A stretch of DNA of 64,000 nt, from the NCBI GenBank assembly GCA_031286585.1, contig JAITUC010000038.1, positions 743,185 to 807,184 of the forward strand, given 5' to 3'. The notes under the pieces are model-generated. The model saw nothing but the letters and a program-made list of their open reading frames with translations, searched no databases and was not told the DNA's origin. Positions 37,765 through 46,766 of the stretch are shown in pieces. This DNA comes from Delftia acidovorans (GTDB lineage: Bacteria > Pseudomonadota > Gammaproteobacteria > Burkholderiales > Burkholderiaceae_C). The position numbers and the translations under genes are program-made. The stretch's first letter is position 1. Every line of letters begins with the position of its first letter.

Positions 37765-38814
37765 TCAGGCGGCCACATTCTCCAGGCCCTTGCGCAGCGC
37801 TGCTTCGTCAAGGTCTTGTCCGATGAACACCAGGCGCGTGCCGCGTGCCTCGCCCTCGCGCCAGGCGCGGTCGAAATGGTGGTCGAAGCGGCGGCCCACG
37901 CCCTGCAGCAGCCAGCGCATGGGCTTGCCCGGGATCTCGGCAAAGCCCTTGACGCGCAGGATGCTGTGCTGCTCCACCAGCGTCTCCAGCGCGGCCAGCA
38001 GGCGGTCGCGGTCCACGGCGGCCAGGTCGATCACGTAGGAGTCGAAGTCGTCGTGGTCATGGTCCTCGTCGTGGTCGTGGTGGCTCACGCGCTGGTCGAT
38101 GGTGGTCTCGGCCGCCCTGGCCAGGCCCAGCACCACGTCCAGCGGCAGGCGGCCCTGGGACGATTGCACGATCTTGACCTCGGGTGGCAGTTCCTCGCGC
38201 ACCAGGGCGGTCACGCGGGCCAGGGCCTCGGCATCGGCCAGGTCGGTTTTGTTGAGCACCACCAGGTCGGCTGCGCCCAGCTGGTCCTCGAAGAGTTCGT
38301 GCAGCGGAGATTCATGGTCCAGGTTGGGGTCGGCACGGCGCAGTTCGTCCACGGCCTGGGGATTGGCGGCGAACTGGCCGCTGGCGGCGGCCGGCGTGTC
38401 CACCACGGTGACGACCGCGTCCACGGTGAACACGTTGGCGATCTCGGGCCACTGGAAGGCCTGGACCAGGGGCTTGGGCAGGGCCAGGCCCGAGGTCTCG
38501 ATGATCACGGCGTCGATCTGGTCGCGGCGCTCGGCCAGCGCGCGCATCACGGGGAAGAACTCCTCCTGCACCGTGCAGCACATGCAGCCGTTGGCCAGCT
38601 CGTACAGCGCGCCTTCGCGCTCGTTGCCCTCGTCGTCGCAGCCGATGCCGCAGCCCTTGAGGATCTCGCCATCGATGCCCAGCTCGCCGAACTCGTTGAC
38701 GATGACCGCGATGCGCCGGCCATCGGCGTTGTCCAGGATGTGGCGCAGCAGCGTGGTCTTGCCGCTGCCCAGGAAGCCGGTGACGATGGTGGCGGGAATC
38801 TTGGCGGTTTGCAT
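37765..38814 (-). CDS. cobW: CobW-family GTP-dependent metallochaperone
   Basis: 349 residues from the ATG at 38814, which has GGAGAA upstream. COG0523 GTPases deliver metal ions. Motifs are GFLGSGKTTLL (Walker A), GCMCCTV (the CxCC metal site), ETSGLALP and VLNKTDLAD. A His/Asp-rich segment (HHDHDEDHDHDD, about residues 238-249) likely buffers metal before the C-terminal CobW domain. It is encoded 29 bases upstream of cobN in the riboswitch-controlled operon, so delivery of cobalt to CobN is the natural reading, by analogy with CobW of known cobalamin operons. Confidence 0.93.
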   Translation of the reverse strand: MQTAKIPATIVTGFLGSGKTTLLRHILDNADGRRIAVIVNEFGELGIDGEILKGCGIGCDDEGNEREGALYELANGCMCCTVQEEFFPVMRALAERRDQIDAVIIETSGLALPKPLVQAFQWPEIANVFTVDAVVTVVDTPAAASGQFAANPQAVDELRRADPNLDHESPLHELFEDQLGAADLVVLNKTDLADAEALARVTALVREELPPEVKIVQSSQGRLPLDVVLGLARAAETTIDQRVSHHDHDEDHDHDDFDSYVIDLAAVDRDRLLAALETLVEQHSILRVKGFAEIPGKPMRWLLQGVGRRFDHHFDRAWREGEARGTRLVFIGQDLDEAALRKGLENVAA

Positions 38815-38842
38815 GGGATGTTCTCCAGAAAAAAAGAGGAAG

Positions 38843-39865
38843 TCAGACGGTGGCGAAAGGCACGGCGCTGCGCAATGAAGGAAGAACCTCCTGCGCAAAC
38901 AGTTCCATGCCGGCGAGGGCCTGGGCATCGCTCCACAGGCCGTTGGCGTTGAAGACGCAGCGCAGCTGGCCAATGCCCGTGCGCTCGCGCAAGGCGGTGA
39001 TCTGCGCATGGCACTGCTCGGGCGTGCCATGGATGAATTGCTCGGCCAGCACGCGCGGCACATCGATGGGCAGCACCTGGTCGGCCGGCACGCCGCGCTT
39101 GCCCGCAAAGTACACGCGGCGCTGGTAGAGCTGCGGCCACAGCGCGGCCAGTTGGGCCTGCACGGCGGCCTCATCGGCGCCGATGCAGACATAGCGCGCC
39201 AGCGATGAACGCGCACGCAGCGCGGCGGCACGGCGCCCGCGCTCCTGCGCGGCCGCGTCCAGGCGTGCCAGCTTCGTGCCTTCGGGCGGCTCCAGGCTCA
39301 GCAGCAGGGGCAGATTCCGATCGACGGCAAAGCCCAGGGTCTCTGCCGTGGAGCCGGCCACATAGATCGGAGGATGGGGGCGCTGCACGGTCGAAGGCAG
39401 GGCGGGCCGGTCCTCGAAGCGCCAGGGGCCCTGCCCTGCTGAGATGGGCTTGCCGGACAGCGCCTCCACCAGGGTGCGGCAGGACTGCTCGAATCGCTCG
39501 CGCGTGCTGCCCGCATCGATCTGCAGGGCGCGCAGCGCGGCAGGCTCCGTGCCCCGGCCCACGCCCACGTCGATGCGGCCGGCGCTTTGCAGGTCCAGCT
39601 GGGCAATCTCCTCGGCCAGCATCAGCGGGTGGTGCAGCGGCAGCACCAGCACCGAGGTGCCCACGCGCAGCCGCTCGGTGCGCGCCAGCACGGCGGCGGC
39701 CAGCAGCAGGGGCGAGGGATAGGGCCAGGCGGCATCGGGTACGCGGAATTCGTTGAACCACACGCCCTGGAAACCCAGGCGCTCGGCGCGCTCGAACAGT
39801 GCCAGGAATTCACGGTGCCCGCCGCGCGTGGCGTCGCGCGTCCAGCCGGCCAGATCGATGCGCAT
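38843..39865 (-). CDS. Luciferase-like (LLM class) flavin-dependent oxidoreductase
   Basis: 340 residues starting MRIDLAGWTRDATRGG. Signatures of the bacterial luciferase fold include FERAERLGFQGVWFNEFRVPD, RTERLRVGTSVLVLPLHHPLMLAEEIA and GRIDVGVGRGTEP. Such enzymes use reduced FMN or F420 on varied substrates; FMNH2 is likely in this lineage. It is embedded tightly between the importer ATPase gene (4-base gap) and cobW (28-base gap) within the cobalamin riboswitch operon. A role in cobalamin or lower-ligand chemistry, for example BluB-like flavin use or corrinoid remodelling, is possible but has no sequence support. The C-terminus is typical (EQFIHGTPEQCHAQI). Confidence 0.88.
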   Translation of the reverse strand: MRIDLAGWTRDATRGGHREFLALFERAERLGFQGVWFNEFRVPDAAWPYPSPLLLAAAVLARTERLRVGTSVLVLPLHHPLMLAEEIAQLDLQSAGRIDVGVGRGTEPAALRALQIDAGSTRERFEQSCRTLVEALSGKPISAGQGPWRFEDRPALPSTVQRPHPPIYVAGSTAETLGFAVDRNLPLLLSLEPPEGTKLARLDAAAQERGRRAAALRARSSLARYVCIGADEAAVQAQLAALWPQLYQRRVYFAGKRGVPADQVLPIDVPRVLAEQFIHGTPEQCHAQITALRERTGIGQLRCVFNANGLWSDAQALAGMELFAQEVLPSLRSAVPFATV

Positions 39866-39869
39866 GGGG

Positions 39870-40634
39870 TCAGCTCTCCTGTTTCAGCCGCGCGCGCAGC
39901 AAGGTTTGCGGGGGTGCGTCGATGCGCTCGAAATCCACGCCGAACACGGCATCCAGCCCCGGCGCATGCAGCAGCTCGGCAGGGGCCCCATCGAGCGCAA
40001 TGCGCCCCTGGTCCAGCACGATGACGCGCCCGAAGTGCGCCAGCGCCAGATCCAGGTCATGCATGACCACCAGCACCAGCCGCTCGCGCCCACGCTGCGC
40101 CAGCGCCTGCACCAGGGCCAGGCGGTGGCGCACGTCCAGCGCGGCGCCGGGCTCGTCGGCCAGCAGCACGGGCGGATCGGTGGCCAGCACGGTGGCCAGC
40201 AGGGCACGCGCCTGCTCGCCGCCGGACAGCGTGGACCAGCGCCTGCGCGTGAAATCCTGCAGCCCGGCGCCCGCAATGGCCGCCTCGACATCCCACCGGC
40301 CCGCCAACCGCATGTGCATGAGCTCGGCCAGCGTCAGGTCCCAGTGCGGCGCAAAGCGCTGGGGCATGTAGCCCACGCGGCGTGCGCGCTCGGCCACGGG
40401 CAGGGTTGCAATGTCTTGCCCGTCCAGCAGCACGCAGCCGGCTGCAGGCGCCTGCAGCCCCGCCAGCAGGGACAGCAGGCTGGACTTGCCCGCGCCATTG
40501 GGCCCCACCAGGGCCACGGCGCCGCAGGCGGGCAGCTGCAGCGAGACGGCATCCAGCACGCTGCGGCCACGGTGGCGCAGCGTGAGGGTCCGGGCCTGCA
40601 GGCGCGGTGGGGCGCAGGGGATGGTACCGTTCAT
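39870..40634 (-). CDS. Corrinoid ABC importer ATPase (BtuD/FecE-like)
   Basis: 254 residues. ATP-binding cassette motifs are GPNGAGKSSLL (Walker A), TLSGGEQARALLATVLA (signature), PPVLLADEPGAALD (Walker B) and MHDLDLALAHFG (switch His). Length and the ARRVGYMPQRF Q-loop are those of FecE/BtuD-type importers. It overlaps the permease gene by four bases. Together with the permease, binding protein and TonB receptor upstream, and with a cobalamin riboswitch before the cluster, it should energise corrinoid uptake rather than siderophore uptake. Confidence 0.9.
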   Translation of the reverse strand: MNGTIPCAPPRLQARTLTLRHRGRSVLDAVSLQLPACGAVALVGPNGAGKSSLLSLLAGLQAPAAGCVLLDGQDIATLPVAERARRVGYMPQRFAPHWDLTLAELMHMRLAGRWDVEAAIAGAGLQDFTRRRWSTLSGGEQARALLATVLATDPPVLLADEPGAALDVRHRLALVQALAQRGRERLVLVVMHDLDLALAHFGRVIVLDQGRIALDGAPAELLHAPGLDAVFGVDFERIDAPPQTLLRARLKQES

Positions 40635-41641
40635 GCGGACCTCAGCCTGCGCGCCAGCAGCACGATGAAGAAGGGCCCGCCGGCCACGGCCGTGACCAGG
40701 CCCAGCGGGATCTCGGCCGGCGGCAGCACGCTGCGCGCAATGGCGTCGGCCAGCGTGACGATGATGGCACCGGTGAGCGCAGACGCCGGCAGGGCCGCGC
40801 GGTGCAGCGGGCCCGCCATCCAGCGCGCGATGTGCGGCGCAGCCAGGCCCACGAAGGCCACCAGCCCGCCATAGGCCACGGCCACGGCCACCACCAGCGA
40901 GCCGGCCAGCACGGCCAGCGGCGTGAAGCGTGCCACGTCCAGGCCGAAGCCCTGGGCCGCATCCGGCCCCAGGCCCAGCAGGTCCAGCCCGCGCGCCAGC
41001 GCCATGGCCCCGGCCACGCAGGCCAGGGAGGCACCGGCCAGCAGGCCCAGTCCGCTCCAGGACGGCGTCTGTATGCCACCCAGCACCCAGCTGAGCACCA
41101 CCTGCAGGCTCACGGTCTCATCGGACAGCGCCAGCATCAGGAACGAGCGCAGGGCGCCCAGCACGGCCGCCAGCGCCACGCCGGCCAGCAGCATGCCGGG
41201 CGCATCGGTGGCACCGGCCACGCGCGAGACGGCCAGCACCAGCACGGTCGATCCCCAGGCACCCGCAAAGGCCAGCGCGGGCAGCGTCCAGGCCTGGGGC
41301 AAGCCCAGCGGAACCAGCAAGGCGACAGTCGCCCCCAACGCCGCACCGCCCGAGGCGCCCAGCAGATAGGGCTCGGCCAGCGGATTGCGGAACACGCCCT
41401 GGAAGATGGCGCCCGACAGCCCCAGCAGCGCGCCCACCAGGGCAGCGGCCAGCACGCGCGGCACGCGCCACTGCAGCAGCAGCCGGCTGCGCAGGCTGTC
41501 TTCGCCGCCCAGGGCAGCCAGCAAGTCGGTAGGGCTGGCCCACTGGTGGCCCGCGCAGGCCGCGATCAGCAGGCTGGCCAGCAGCAGCAGGCCCGCACCG
41601 GCCCAGGGCCGCCACGCGGGTGGATGTGAAAGGGAATTCAT
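40631..41641 (-). CDS. Corrinoid ABC importer permease (BtuC/FecCD family)
   Basis: 336 residues from the ATG at 41641, with a GGGAGGG box just upstream. About ten hydrophobic helices are expected. FecCD-family motifs include LRVPRVLAAALVGA-like WRVPRVLAAALVGALLGLSG, FRNPLAEPYLLGASGGAALG, GLVAFVGLAAPHIAR and the coupling region near ARSVLPPAEIPLGLVTA. It forms the membrane channel with the ATPase encoded next (4-base overlap) and receives substrate from the binding protein encoded upstream, whose stop overlaps its start (ATGA). Confidence 0.92.
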   Translation of the reverse strand: MNSLSHPPAWRPWAGAGLLLLASLLIAACAGHQWASPTDLLAALGGEDSLRSRLLLQWRVPRVLAAALVGALLGLSGAIFQGVFRNPLAEPYLLGASGGAALGATVALLVPLGLPQAWTLPALAFAGAWGSTVLVLAVSRVAGATDAPGMLLAGVALAAVLGALRSFLMLALSDETVSLQVVLSWVLGGIQTPSWSGLGLLAGASLACVAGAMALARGLDLLGLGPDAAQGFGLDVARFTPLAVLAGSLVVAVAVAYGGLVAFVGLAAPHIARWMAGPLHRAALPASALTGAIIVTLADAIARSVLPPAEIPLGLVTAVAGGPFFIVLLARRLRSA

Positions 41642-42579
41642 GCGCCCTCCCCGGCCCAGGCCGCAGGGTGCAGCCAGCGCGAGAGTTTTTCCACGCCGCC
41701 AAAGGTGCGCGGCCCGGGAATCAGGAACTCGGCGCGCGCCACCGTGGTGGCCCGGCCGCCGCGCACGGCGCGCAGGTCGCGCCAGCCGCGCTGGCCGATC
41801 AGGTCCTGCATGGCCTCCTGCGTGCCTGCGAACAGCAGCACGTCGGGGTCGGCGGCCAGCACGGCCTCGGGGGAGACCTGGGGCACGGTGCCCAGGCCGT
41901 CCAGCGCGAACGCGGCGCCCGCGCGCACCATGGCCTCGCCGGTATAGGTGCCCGGCCGGGCCGCCAGCAGCATGCCGTTGCCCAGCCGGCCCGTGACCAT
42001 GAGCGCGCGCGGCCGGGGCTGGCCGGCCACCTGCCGGTCCACGCGCAGCAGCCGCGCCTCCTGCGCCAGGGCCAGCGCCTGGCCGCGCGCCTGCACGCCC
42101 GTGGCGCGTGCCACCAGGCGCAGGTTGTCCATCACCTCGGCCAGCGAGCGGCTGAGCAGCACGATCACCGGCACGCCGATGCGCTCCATGGGATCGACCA
42201 GCTGGTGCGCCGCCTGGCGCGCGGGCGTGACGATGACCAGGTCCGGCTGGCGCGCCACCACGGCGTCCACCGAAAACCCCAGCCTCCCGCCCACCTTGGG
42301 AATGCGCTCCACGCCGGGCGGAAAGCGCGTGAAATCCTCCACGCCCACCACGCGGTCCAGCAGGCCCAGCGCGGCCACCAGCTCGGTGTTGGAGGCAAAG
42401 ATGGAGACGATGCGCTGCGGCGGCGCGGCAATCTCCACGCGCCGGCCCAGCGCATCCTGCAGCACCACCGGACCGCCTGCAGCGACGGTGTCGGCCCATG
42501 CCGCGGGCAGGCCGCAGGCCAGGGCCGCCGCCGCGCCCTGGCGCAGCAACTGGCGGCGCGTGGTGCTGGATTGCCTCAT
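41638..42579 (-). CDS. Corrinoid ABC importer substrate-binding protein (BtuF-like)
   Basis: 313 residues from the ATG at 42579. The signal region TTRRQLLRQGAAAALACG has a twin-arginine look, suggesting Tat or Sec export. The mature protein is a type III binding fold (RRVEIAAPPQRIVSIFASNTEL, LLDRVVGVEDF, RQPDLVIVTP), as in BtuF, FhuD and FepB. Ligand specificity for cobalamin comes from the riboswitch and cobN context rather than from residues I can point to. It starts 10 bases after the TonB-receptor stop and overlaps the permease gene. Confidence 0.88.
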   Translation of the reverse strand: MRQSSTTRRQLLRQGAAAALACGLPAAWADTVAAGGPVVLQDALGRRVEIAAPPQRIVSIFASNTELVAALGLLDRVVGVEDFTRFPPGVERIPKVGGRLGFSVDAVVARQPDLVIVTPARQAAHQLVDPMERIGVPVIVLLSRSLAEVMDNLRLVARATGVQARGQALALAQEARLLRVDRQVAGQPRPRALMVTGRLGNGMLLAARPGTYTGEAMVRAGAAFALDGLGTVPQVSPEAVLAADPDVLLFAGTQEAMQDLIGQRGWRDLRAVRGGRATTVARAEFLIPGPRTFGGVEKLSRWLHPAAWAGEGA

Positions 42580-42589
42580 GCCGTGGTCC

Positions 42590-44830
42590 TCAAAACTCTG
42601 CTTGCAGGCCGACCATGAGTTCGCGCCCGGCCATCGACGTTCCGCAGCCGCCGTTCTGGTACGCCGGGTTGGCGATGCAGGGCGCACGGTCCAGCGCGAT
42701 GAAGATGGGATGGCGGTTCAGGTCGAACAGGTTGTTGACGGCTGCGAACAGCTTGACGCCGCGCGACACGCGGTAGTCGGCCCGCAGGTTCCAGAGGGTG
42801 AAGGCACCCTTGCGGTGGATGAAGGTGCTGCTGGGCTCGCCCTGCGGGATGAGCAGCGCCTCTTCCGTGTCGTACCACATGGGACCGCGCAGCAGCGTGG
42901 ACAGCTGCAGGCTCCAGTCGCCCTGCAGCCGCCCGCTGCCCTGGCCGTAGCGCACGCCGGCCGAGGCCTCGTAGCGGTACATGCGCTGCACCTTGTCGGT
43001 ATTGGCCGAGGCTGGCGATCCCTTGTCCCGCATGCTGAAGTGGTAGTAGCCGCCAGCCCAGGCCTTGAGCTGGTGGCCCGTCAGGTTCAGCGCCCGAGCC
43101 AGGTCCATGTCGGCCTGCATTTCCAGGCCGCGCGCCACGATGTCGGCCGCGTTGTTGGCGTAGTCCGAGGTGTTGGTCGCGGCCCCGCGCGAGACGGTGA
43201 TGATGCGGTCGCTGATGGTGTTCTGGAACAGGGCCGCATCCACGCGCCAGCCCGGCTGCTGCAGCGCGGCGCCGACCTCGATCTGGCGGCTGGTCTCGGG
43301 CTTGAGGTTGGCGTTGCCGAAGGTGCGGCCACCGCCCACGGCCGTGAAGTCCGAGGCCAGCTCCGTGGCCGTGGGCGCGCGGAACCCCGTGGAGGCCGCG
43401 GCGCGCAGCGTGAGCCGGTCCGTGGCCTTCCAGGTGGCGCCGGCCGACCAGGTGTGGTTGTCGTAGTCGCGCGTGCTGGCCTGGGCCAGGGCGAGGTTGG
43501 GCGTATCGTCGAAACGCGTCGTGCCCCAGGTCTTGCGCAGGCCGGCGCGCAGGGTCAGGCGGTCGTCGAACAGGGTCTGCGCGTCCTCGAAGTACAGCGC
43601 ATGCACCTGCTCGGTCTGGTTGTTGTCGTAGGGCGCGACCTGGCCCGCCGGGCCGCCCGGCATGGCCACGCGCAGGCGGTCGGAGCGCAGCTTGCTGCGC
43701 TCCCAGTCGAAGCCCATCAGCAGGTCATTGGTCTGGCTGACACGCAGGCGCGGCTGAAAGCGCAGGCCCGTGGCGTCCAGCTGGCGGTGGTTGTAGTCGC
43801 GCGCCGTGCCGGGCACGGCACTGTTGCCCGAGCGGATCACGGGCGAGGCCCAGTTGAACTCATCGGTATCGACCAGGCTGTAGAGGTGGGTCGTCCAGCT
43901 CAGGCGCTGGCCGGGCAGCGCGCCCTCGTAGGTCAGGTCCAGCGAGCGGTTGCTGCGGTTGTCGCGGCTGTAGATGTTGGCGCCCGATCCGCGAAAGCCC
44001 GCGTTGTAGATGCCGTCCGTGCGCAGCTGCAGCTCCACGCGGTGCAGCTCGTGCAGCTGCCAGCCCAGGGCGCCGCTGGCGCCGCGCCGCTTCCAGCCCG
44101 TGTTCTCCATGCGCGTGCCGCCGTCGCCCGACTCGTAGTCGCCGCGCCCGCCTGCGCTCACGCCGAAGTACCAGTCGAATCGGTCATTGGCGCCGGCCGT
44201 CTGCGCATCGGTGCGCCACAGGTCCCACGAACCGGCCTGGACCTGGGCGCGCGTGCCGGGCGCCGTAGCGCCGGTCTTCATGATGATGTTGATCACCCCG
44301 CCCATGGCCTGGCTGCCGTAGATCACCGAGGACGGGCCGCGCACGATCTCGATGCGCTCCACATCCGAGGGGCTGAGCTTGGACAGGTTGGCCGTGCCCG
44401 CGCGCCGGCCGTTGACCAGCACCAGCACCTGGCTGCGGAAGTCGCGCCCCTGGCCGTCGGTGGAGGCGCCGCGCAGGTTCATCGAGGTCTGGGCCGCCGT
44501 CCATTCGCTGAGAAAGCCCACGGCGTTCTCGGCCAGCAGGTCGGTGACCGAGCGTGCGCTGGAGCGCTCGATGGCCTCGCGGGCTATGGTCTGCGTGGTG
44601 CCCGCGATGCGGCTGCGCGCCTCGGGCCGCGCGGTGGCGGTCACGAAGACGGCGTCCAGCGCATCGTCGGCAGAGTCCGTGGTTCGGCCGGAAGCCGGCT
44701 CCTGCGCGGCGCTGGCCGCTGCAGCGCAACTGGCCAGCAGGGCCGCAGCCGCTGCAGGCCGCAGGCTGGAGAGAAGAGGGAGGACAGAGAGGAGGCCGGA
44801 TGAATCGGCGGCCGAAGAAGCGAAGCGCAT
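42590..44830 (-). CDS. btuB: TonB-dependent outer-membrane cobalamin receptor (BtuB-like)
   Basis: 746 residues from the ATG at 44830. A signal peptide (about 1-40, rich in Ala) is followed by a TonB box region near DAVFVTATA. The plug domain follows with TTQTIAREAIERSSARSVTDLL and VERIEIVRGPSSVIYGSQAMGGVINI, then a 22-strand barrel ending in GRELMVGLQAEF with terminal Phe. It is the first gene after the cobalamin riboswitch, so its expression should fall when B12 is abundant. It imports corrinoids across the outer membrane for the BtuF-BtuC-BtuD-like system encoded just downstream. Confidence 0.92.
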   Translation of the reverse strand: MRFASSAADSSGLLSVLPLLSSLRPAAAAALLASCAAAASAAQEPASGRTTDSADDALDAVFVTATARPEARSRIAGTTQTIAREAIERSSARSVTDLLAENAVGFLSEWTAAQTSMNLRGASTDGQGRDFRSQVLVLVNGRRAGTANLSKLSPSDVERIEIVRGPSSVIYGSQAMGGVINIIMKTGATAPGTRAQVQAGSWDLWRTDAQTAGANDRFDWYFGVSAGGRGDYESGDGGTRMENTGWKRRGASGALGWQLHELHRVELQLRTDGIYNAGFRGSGANIYSRDNRSNRSLDLTYEGALPGQRLSWTTHLYSLVDTDEFNWASPVIRSGNSAVPGTARDYNHRQLDATGLRFQPRLRVSQTNDLLMGFDWERSKLRSDRLRVAMPGGPAGQVAPYDNNQTEQVHALYFEDAQTLFDDRLTLRAGLRKTWGTTRFDDTPNLALAQASTRDYDNHTWSAGATWKATDRLTLRAAASTGFRAPTATELASDFTAVGGGRTFGNANLKPETSRQIEVGAALQQPGWRVDAALFQNTISDRIITVSRGAATNTSDYANNAADIVARGLEMQADMDLARALNLTGHQLKAWAGGYYHFSMRDKGSPASANTDKVQRMYRYEASAGVRYGQGSGRLQGDWSLQLSTLLRGPMWYDTEEALLIPQGEPSSTFIHRKGAFTLWNLRADYRVSRGVKLFAAVNNLFDLNRHPIFIALDRAPCIANPAYQNGGCGTSMAGRELMVGLQAEF

Positions 44831-44974
44831 GCGTTGAACCCAGCTGCCCCACTCACCCGCGGGGCCTATCGTCTGAACCACGCCGCACAGCGCGCACGCC
44901 GGAGCCGGCCACGGCAGCGCAGGCTGGGGCCGGACCGGACAGGCGCACTCCCGCGGCGTCCGAAAGCAATGCAG

Positions 44975-45232
44975 AAGGCCGGTATCCGGGCTTGCGGAAC
45001 GCTGCGGCGCTCAGGGTGTGCGCGCTGCGGCAGGCATCCCCGCCTTCCCATGCCCGAGAAGGACACAGTGGCTTGCGGCGCGCGACCTGCGGATAGCGCG
45101 CCAGCGTGGGGAGTTGTATTCCGCTGACCGTTGCGGGGGCAGCGCAGGCATTGCGAACGGCCACCTCGATGGCATCGCGCACCTGCTTCCCGTTGAACCC
45201 CTGGCCGGTGAACGGCATGGGGCACCTTCAGC
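44975..45232 (-). ncRNA. Cobalamin (adenosylcobalamin) riboswitch
   Basis: Read leftward, the conserved pieces occur in the right order: GGTGCCCC (45226-45219), GGGAAGCAGGTG (45191-45180), CCCGCAACGGT (45137-45127), the B12 box GCCACTGT (45072-45065), then GAAGGCGGGG-type and GCCCGGATACCGGCC (44992-44978). This is the class of cobalamin riboswitches found before btuB and cob operons. It lies about 150 bases upstream of the receptor start and should repress translation or transcription when cobalamin binds. Short open frames across it on both strands are by-products. Confidence 0.92.
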
Positions 45233-45282
45233 AACAGCGCACCGCCACGGCCCAGGGACCGCGCCGGCGCGCCAGCGGCGGA

Positions 45283-46170
45283 TTATCGCTGATGCGGTGC
45301 CCAGAAGCCCGGCACGCGGGCCAGCGCCCGCAGCGCGCGGCGGCTGCTGCGCGCGCTGGTGGCCAGGCTGGCCTGCAGGTAGCCGGCGGCGAACCAGGCG
45401 CGCGGGTCGCGCGCGGCCTCGGCATGGAAATGCCCGGCCGCCACGGCCATGTCGTTGTGCAGGCCCAGCGCGTCCTGGGCCGGTGCCAGCGCCTGCGCAA
45501 AACGCCGCCCTTTGCCGGCAGGCCACAGGCCGGGGGCGAATTCCCGGGCGAAGTCCGCCAGATAGCGCAGTCGCTTGAGCCGCTTGCGCACGCGGTGCTG
45601 CTGCGGCAGGGGCAGGCGGTCGAAGCGCAGGCCATCGCGCAGCACCTGGCGGTGCAGGCGCGCCAGCCGCCGTGCCAGGTACTTGCGCGTGCCTGCGGCG
45701 GACAGGTGGACCAAACGGGCCGATGCCTCTGCCTGCGGCGCCTGCGCCAGCGCCTGGATCCCGGCCAGCGCCTGCAGGAACGGCGGCTCGCGCACGGCAG
45801 CGGCTGCATCCGCCTGCACGGCCTGCGGCGCCTGCCAGTCGCACAGGGGCGCATGGGCGGCCTGCAGCAGCGGGCGCACCACATCGGCCAGCGTATCGGC
45901 GTCGCGCAGCGTGCCCAGCTGCGCAAAGGCCTGGGCCAGGGGTCCATCCCATTCGGCGCGCATGCCGGGCGCCAGCCCCGCGCATTCGCGCAGCACGGTA
46001 CGCAGGCGCCGCAGGGCCACGCGCAGCTGGTGGATAGTCTCGGCATCGCTGCCACCGCTCTCCAAAACCGCCAGATGCGATTGCACCTGGGCCATCGCTG
46101 CGGCCAGCGCCGCACGCACAAAGCCGGCCGCATCGGGCCGGCAAGGGCGCTGCTTCGCAGGGGTGGACAT
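45283..46170 (-). CDS. CHAD domain protein
   Basis: 295 residues from the ATG at 46170. CHAD domains are helical, His-rich folds that bind inorganic polyphosphate. Typical repeats are ETIHQLRVALRRLRTVLRECAGL (about residues 45-65) and RVRKRLKRLRYLADFAREF (about 205-225), with many Arg/Lys/His. There is no CYTH triphosphatase domain attached and no polyphosphate kinase next to it. It stands alone upstream of the cobalamin riboswitch. A polyphosphate-granule or phosphate-sensing role is a family-level inference. Confidence 0.88.
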   Translation of the reverse strand: MSTPAKQRPCRPDAAGFVRAALAAAMAQVQSHLAVLESGGSDAETIHQLRVALRRLRTVLRECAGLAPGMRAEWDGPLAQAFAQLGTLRDADTLADVVRPLLQAAHAPLCDWQAPQAVQADAAAAVREPPFLQALAGIQALAQAPQAEASARLVHLSAAGTRKYLARRLARLHRQVLRDGLRFDRLPLPQQHRVRKRLKRLRYLADFAREFAPGLWPAGKGRRFAQALAPAQDALGLHNDMAVAAGHFHAEAARDPRAWFAAGYLQASLATSARSSRRALRALARVPGFWAPHQR

Positions 46171-46241
46171 ATGGTCAGGCAAGGAGATGTGGACGTTGCC
46201 GACGATTGTGGGCGCAGCCCCGCGCCACGGTCAATCCATAG

Positions 46242-46733
46242 TCAATCGGCGCCATCCCCGCTCAGGCTGTGCAGCGCGGGCCGGGCAATGCGCACATAGT
46301 CGGCCGAGTCCAGCACGATGGAGCGGTCCAGCCGGCCCGCGTTGAAGGCGATCTCGCCAAAGCGCTCGACCAGGGCCGGGTCCACCACCAGGCGCACCTG
46401 CGGGTTGAAGGAGAACGGCGGCACCGACCCCATCACGCAGCCCGTGGCGGCCTGGGCCTCCTCGGGCGAGGCCAGCGTGGCCTTGCGCACGCCCACGGCC
46501 TGGGCCAGGCGCTTGAAATCCAGCTTGCGGTCGCCGGGCAGCACGGCCAGGAACAGCTGGGGATCGCCCGCACCGGCCGCGTCGCGGCTCTTGCAGAGCA
46601 TGGCCTTGGCGCCCTGGCCGGGGGCGGTGCCCCGGATTTCGGCGACCAGGTCAGAGCGGCCTTCGGCCGGATGTTCCAGCACGCGAAAACGCGCGCCCTG
46701 GGATTGCAGCAGGTCTACAAGGGTGTCGAACAT
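46242..46733 (-). CDS. YbaK/EbsC-type aminoacyl-tRNA deacylase
   Basis: 163 residues. YbaK/ProX-family proteins hydrolyse mischarged tRNAs in trans. The fold is recognisable from FRVLEHPAEGRSDLVAEIRGT, GAKAMLCKSR (with the family Lys), VLPGDRKLDFKRLAQAVG and GCVMGSVPPFSFN, ending NAGRLDRSIVLDSADY. It resembles the ProX/PrdX-like subgroup with LEHPAEG rather than E. coli YbaK itself. The start is 58 bases from a divergent YheO-type regulator gene; a perfect operator between them suggests shared control. tRNA specificity cannot be read. Confidence 0.85.
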   Translation of the reverse strand: MFDTLVDLLQSQGARFRVLEHPAEGRSDLVAEIRGTAPGQGAKAMLCKSRDAAGAGDPQLFLAVLPGDRKLDFKRLAQAVGVRKATLASPEEAQAATGCVMGSVPPFSFNPQVRLVVDPALVERFGEIAFNAGRLDRSIVLDSADYVRIARPALHSLSGDGAD

Positions 46734-46766
46734 GGTGGGAAAACTCAGAGAAGTCGTCTGGATTTT

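Noticed and set aside
44853..45218. Short open frames on both strands upstream of btuB
   Set aside because: They coincide with the conserved elements of the cobalamin riboswitch, which explains the sequence.
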